Made by a program: the position numbers and the translations under genes. Positions 62,032 to 64,000 of a stretch of DNA of 64,000 nucleotides are shown piece after piece. Origin of the DNA: an uncultured Eubacteriales bacterium (GTDB lineage: Bacteria; Bacillota; Clostridia; TANB77; CAG-508); assembly GCA_949288175.1 (NCBI GenBank), contig CASEIV010000002.1:62001-126000 (forward strand), given 5' to 3'. Position 1 is the first letter of the stretch; each line of letters starts with the position of its first letter. The notes beneath the pieces are model-generated. The model saw only the letters and a list, made by a program, of their open reading frames with translations. It searched no databases and had not been told where the DNA came from.

Positions 62032-63228
62032 ATGAAAGTTTTAGTTTTAAATTGTGGTAGTTCATCACTAAAGTATCAATTAATTAATATGGAAACAGAA
62101 GAAGTATTAGCTTCTGGAAAGTATGAAAGAATTGGAGAAGAAGAAGCATTTATTACACATAAGGTAAATGGACAAAAAATCGAAATCAAAAAACCAGCAT
62201 ATAATCATAAAGAAGCAATTGAATTTACATTGGAACAATTTACAAATCCAGAATATAAAGTGATTGATTCTTTAGATGAGATTAGTGCTGTAGGACATAG
62301 AATTGTTCACGGTGGAGAGAAAATAACAGAATCTGTACTTATTACAGATGAGGTTATCAAAACAATAGAGGAATGTACAGATTTAGCACCATTACATAAT
62401 CCAGCATGTATGTTAGGAATTGAAGCATGTAGAGAAGTTATGCCAAATAAGCCAATGGTAGGTGTATTTGACACAGCATTCCATTCATCAATTCCAAAAG
62501 ATAAATTTATATATCCAATTCCTTATGAGTATTATGAAAAATATGGTGTTAGAAAATATGGATTCCATGGAACTTCTCATATGTATGTATCTCAAAGACT
62601 TGGAGAGATAGAAAATAAATCTCTTGAAGGAACAAAAATTGTAACATGTCATTTAGGTCAAGGGGCTAGTATATGTGCTGTAAAAGATGGTAAATCAATG
62701 GATACGAGTATGGGATTAACACCACTTGCAGGATTACCTATGGTAACAAGAAGTGGAGATTTAGATCCATCAGTAGTTACTTTTATCATGAAAAAAGAAA
62801 ATCTAGATGCACAAACAATGGAAGATATCTTAAATAAAAAATCTGGATTAGCAAGTATATCAGGAATGGCACCAGATTTTAGAGTAATAGAAGATGAATC
62901 AAACAAAGGAACAGAAAGAGCAAAAATGGCAATTGAACAATTCAATTATTCTATTGCAAGCTTTATTGCAAAATATGCTGTTGCTATGAAAGGTATTGAC
63001 TACATCATCTTTACAGGTGGTATTGGAGAAAATCAAATTAACATCAGAAAAGGTATTTGCGAAAAGCTAGAATTTATGGGTGTAAAATTAGACTTAGATG
63101 AAAACAACATGAGAGGAGAAGAAAAAGTGATTTCAACACCTGATTCAAAAGTTAAAGTATATGTAATACCTACAAATGAAGAATTAATGATTGCTAAAGA
63201 AACCAAAAGACTTGTTGAAAGTAAATAG
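62032..63228 (+). CDS. ackA: Acetate kinase, second copy
   Basis: The 398-aa protein has LNCGSSSLKYQL, GHRIVHGGE, DTAFHSSIP, GFHGTSHMYV, HLGQGAS and FTGGIGEN. I choose ATG 62032, right after AAAGGAGGA; the longer frame from 61984 reads through the repeat. It is a diverged paralogue of the upstream gene, not a fresh copy. Two tandem ackA genes could serve different conditions or substrates (propionate or butyrate phosphates); sequence does not tell. Confidence 0.95.
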   Translation: MKVLVLNCGSSSLKYQLINMETEEVLASGKYERIGEEEAFITHKVNGQKIEIKKPAYNHKEAIEFTLEQFTNPEYKVIDSLDEISAVGHRIVHGGEKITESVLITDEVIKTIEECTDLAPLHNPACMLGIEACREVMPNKPMVGVFDTAFHSSIPKDKFIYPIPYEYYEKYGVRKYGFHGTSHMYVSQRLGEIENKSLEGTKIVTCHLGQGASICAVKDGKSMDTSMGLTPLAGLPMVTRSGDLDPSVVTFIMKKENLDAQTMEDILNKKSGLASISGMAPDFRVIEDESNKGTERAKMAIEQFNYSIASFIAKYAVAMKGIDYIIFTGGIGENQINIRKGICEKLEFMGVKLDLDENNMRGEEKVISTPDSKVKVYVIPTNEELMIAKETKRLVESK

Positions 63229-63246
63229 CGAAATAAAAGTAGAGAA

Positions 63247-63276
63247 AGAACGCATATTTTTAATATGTGTTCTTCT
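63247..63276 (+). terminator. Terminator after ackA
   Basis: AGAACGCATATT pairs with AATATGTGTTCT around TTT, followed by TCTGAT. The T-run is weak. Confidence 0.6.
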
Positions 63277-63333
63277 GATACATAATAAAGGCATAAAACT
63301 TATGGTTACATAACATAAAAAACGAAAAATGGT

Positions 63334-63361
63334 TTACATCACGATAAAAATGTGATATACT
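63334..63361 (+). promoter_or_regulatory. Promoter of the small structured transcript
   Basis: TTACAT (63334-63339) and TATACT (63356-63361) are 16 bases apart with a TG extension. ATCAC (63338-63342) and GTGAT form a small palindrome between the boxes, a possible operator. Confidence 0.65.
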
Positions 63362-63391
63362 AGTAATATCAATTTTTAGGAGGACAAAGGT

Positions 63392-63544
63392 ATGAAAAAA
63401 CGGTTTGATGTGGAAAAAATAATGGAGAAAATCTCCATTATAGCGACTATTTTGATGGGAATGGTTTCGCTTTATCGTGGGTGTATAGAGATAAAGCGAA
63501 ATGCAAAGAAACTTGTAAACCGTGATGATAGTGCAGGGAGCTAA
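63392..63544 (+). CDS. Possible 50-aa membrane peptide
   Basis: ATG 63392 has a very strong TAGGAGGACAAAGG site. The peptide starts [14 protein letters not shown], has one hydrophobic span ([15 protein letters not shown]) and a basic tail. It has its own promoter, and its stop codon lies in the terminator loop. This is the layout of small membrane toxins or regulators, but there is no recognised family. The strong RNA structure across the ORF leaves room for a noncoding role. Confidence 0.5.
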   Translation: MKKRFDVEKIMEKISIIATILMGMVSLYRGCIEIKRNAKKLVNRDDSAGS

Positions 63545-63568
63545 TCTCCCTCGCTATTTTAATATTTT
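63529..63568 (+). terminator. Terminator of the small transcript
   Basis: TAGTGCAGGGAG pairs with CTCCCTCGCTA around CTAAT, followed by TTTTAATATTTT. The ORF stop is in the loop. Confidence 0.85.
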
Positions 63569-63587
63569 AATAGATGGAGGAGTTAAT

Positions 63588-64000
63588 ATGGCAAAAATTT
63601 TAGAAGATATTTCAAGAACATTTAATGAATTTTTATTATTACCAAACTTAACAGATGAAAGATGTATACCAAACAAGGTGTCTTTAAAAACACCACTTGT
63701 AAAATACAAAAAGGGAGAAGAACCAAAATATTATGCTAATATTCCAATGGTATCTGCGATTATGCAATCTGTATCAGGAGTAGATATGGGAATTGCCTTA
63801 GCAAGAGAAGGTGGCGTTGCATTTATTTATGGTTCACAAAGTATTGAATCACAAGCAGAAATGGTAAGACAAGTAAAAAAACACAAAGCAGGATTTATTG
63901 TTAGTGACTCAAATGTAAAATCTGGAACACCTTTAAAAGATGTTATTGACTTAGTTATTAAAACAGGACATTCAACAGTTATGATTACAGAAGATGGAAC
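63588..64000 (+). CDS. guaB: Inosine-5'-monophosphate dehydrogenase (5' part)
   Basis: The gene starts at ATG 63588 behind TGGAGGAG and runs off the window after about 137 codons. The protein reads [15 protein letters not shown], then [38 protein letters not shown], the barrel start of IMPDH, and enters the CBS-type region ([10 protein letters not shown]). It converts IMP to XMP for GMP synthesis and completes the purine theme of the window. Its start follows the small structured transcript. Confidence 0.93.
   Translation, partial: MAKILEDISRTFNEFLLLPNLTDERCIPNKVSLKTPLVKYKKGEEPKYYANIPMVSAIMQSVSGVDMGIALAREGGVAFIYGSQSIESQAEMVRQVKKHKAGFIVSDSNVKSGTPLKDVIDLVIKTGHSTVMITEDG

Larger units (their letters stand above)
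63367..63570 (+). ncRNA. Structured transcript upstream of guaB
   Basis: Nested stems are CGGTTT/AAACCG (63401-63406 with 63517-63522), ATGGAG/CTCCAT (63422-63438), a perfect 12-bp TTTCGCTTTATC/GATAAAGCGAAA (63465-63501) and the terminator TAGTGCAGGGAG/CTCCCTCGCTA (63529-63556) with a T-rich tail. It may be a regulatory RNA, or the mRNA of the 50-aa ORF it contains. It ends about 20 bases before the guaB start. Confidence 0.6.
63229..63587. other. Region between ackA and guaB
   Basis: This 359-base gap holds a hairpin at 63247-63276, a promoter at 63334-63361, a structured 180-base transcript with a 50-codon ORF, and a terminator at 63529-63568. Confidence 0.7.

Noticed and set aside
1..64000. 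tRNA or rRNA genes
   Set aside because: No cloverleaf or rRNA-like segment was recognised by eye. A tRNAscan search would settle it.

Overview
This window looks like chromosome of an AT-rich, low-GC Gram-positive anaerobe, most likely an uncultured gut Clostridia member. The case rests on AT-rich codon use with strong AGGAGG-type ribosome binding sites, a clostridial-type PurF with iron-sulfur cysteines, pta-ackA acetate metabolism, the MEP isoprenoid genes ispF/ispE/ispD, a class A penicillin-binding protein with a lysine-rich tail, and several LiaF, ABC and CDF envelope proteins. The taxon is an inference; no rRNA or tRNA gene was seen.

Layout. 0-3.3 kb: de novo purine genes purF (+) facing purC and purE (-), with two copies of a dispersed palindromic repeat. 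3.5-8.5 kb: a broken GT8/GT28 glycosyltransferase, a PlsC-type acyltransferase, an HD-domain protein with a homopolymer lesion, and rlmD. 8.6-27 kb: a mosaic accessory stretch with a DUF4258/YgiT-type toxin-antitoxin pair, an AAA ATPase, TPR and DUF6429 genes, tiny ORFs, a HAD phosphatase, an SPL-like radical SAM protein, GNATs, a GNAT-APH kinase fusion, NUDIX, methyltransferase, RibD_C, PepD, a deaminase, a Ppx-like protein, a PP2C-like protein and unrecognised genes. It also holds gene remnants, recurrent terminator-promoter modules and a 40-bp tandem palindrome array. 27.3-29.4 kb: ispF-ispE-ispD. 29.5-31.1 kb: purH. 31.2-35.3 kb: more accessory genes (GNAT remnant, AAA_14/DUF4143 ATPase, NUDIX, cupin, hydrolase, flavodoxin). 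35.6-38.3 kb: PBP1A. 38.4-42 kb: an ORF6N-protein remnant and a NifS-linked redox operon. 42.0-42.3 kb: a candidate independent structured RNA. 42.4-46.3 kb: HD, HAD, CutA, hydrolase, NUDIX and Rsm22-like genes. 46.4-52.2 kb: CDF transporter, LiaF-like/DUF4097 pair and a MacB-like ABC transporter behind a hairpin-rich leader. 52.2-59.5 kb: lipid kinase, a HerA/VirB4-like ATPase with a Cys-rich partner, a membrane protein, metK behind a structured leader, and a PAP2-DgkA fusion. 59.6-63.2 kb: pta-ackA-ackA. 63.3-64 kb: a structured small transcript with a 50-codon ORF, then guaB running off the end.

How it works together. purF, purC, purE, purH and guaB cover much of the IMP-to-GMP route. ispF/E/D feed isoprenoid and undecaprenol supply, which links to the PAP2-DgkA fusion, the DagK-like lipid kinase, the glycolipid enzymes and PBP1A in envelope building. 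pta and the two ackA genes make ATP from acetyl-CoA.

The most interesting unexplained items are: the four-copy GGGACGTG palindromic element, which supplies the end of one ackA; the 40-bp palindrome array at 14.5 kb; the three structured-RNA candidates at 42.1, 57.1 and 63.4 kb; the HerA-like ATPase with its Cys-rich neighbour at 53.5-56.2 kb; and the NifS-ferredoxin/thioredoxin-flavodoxin operon at 39.3-42 kb.
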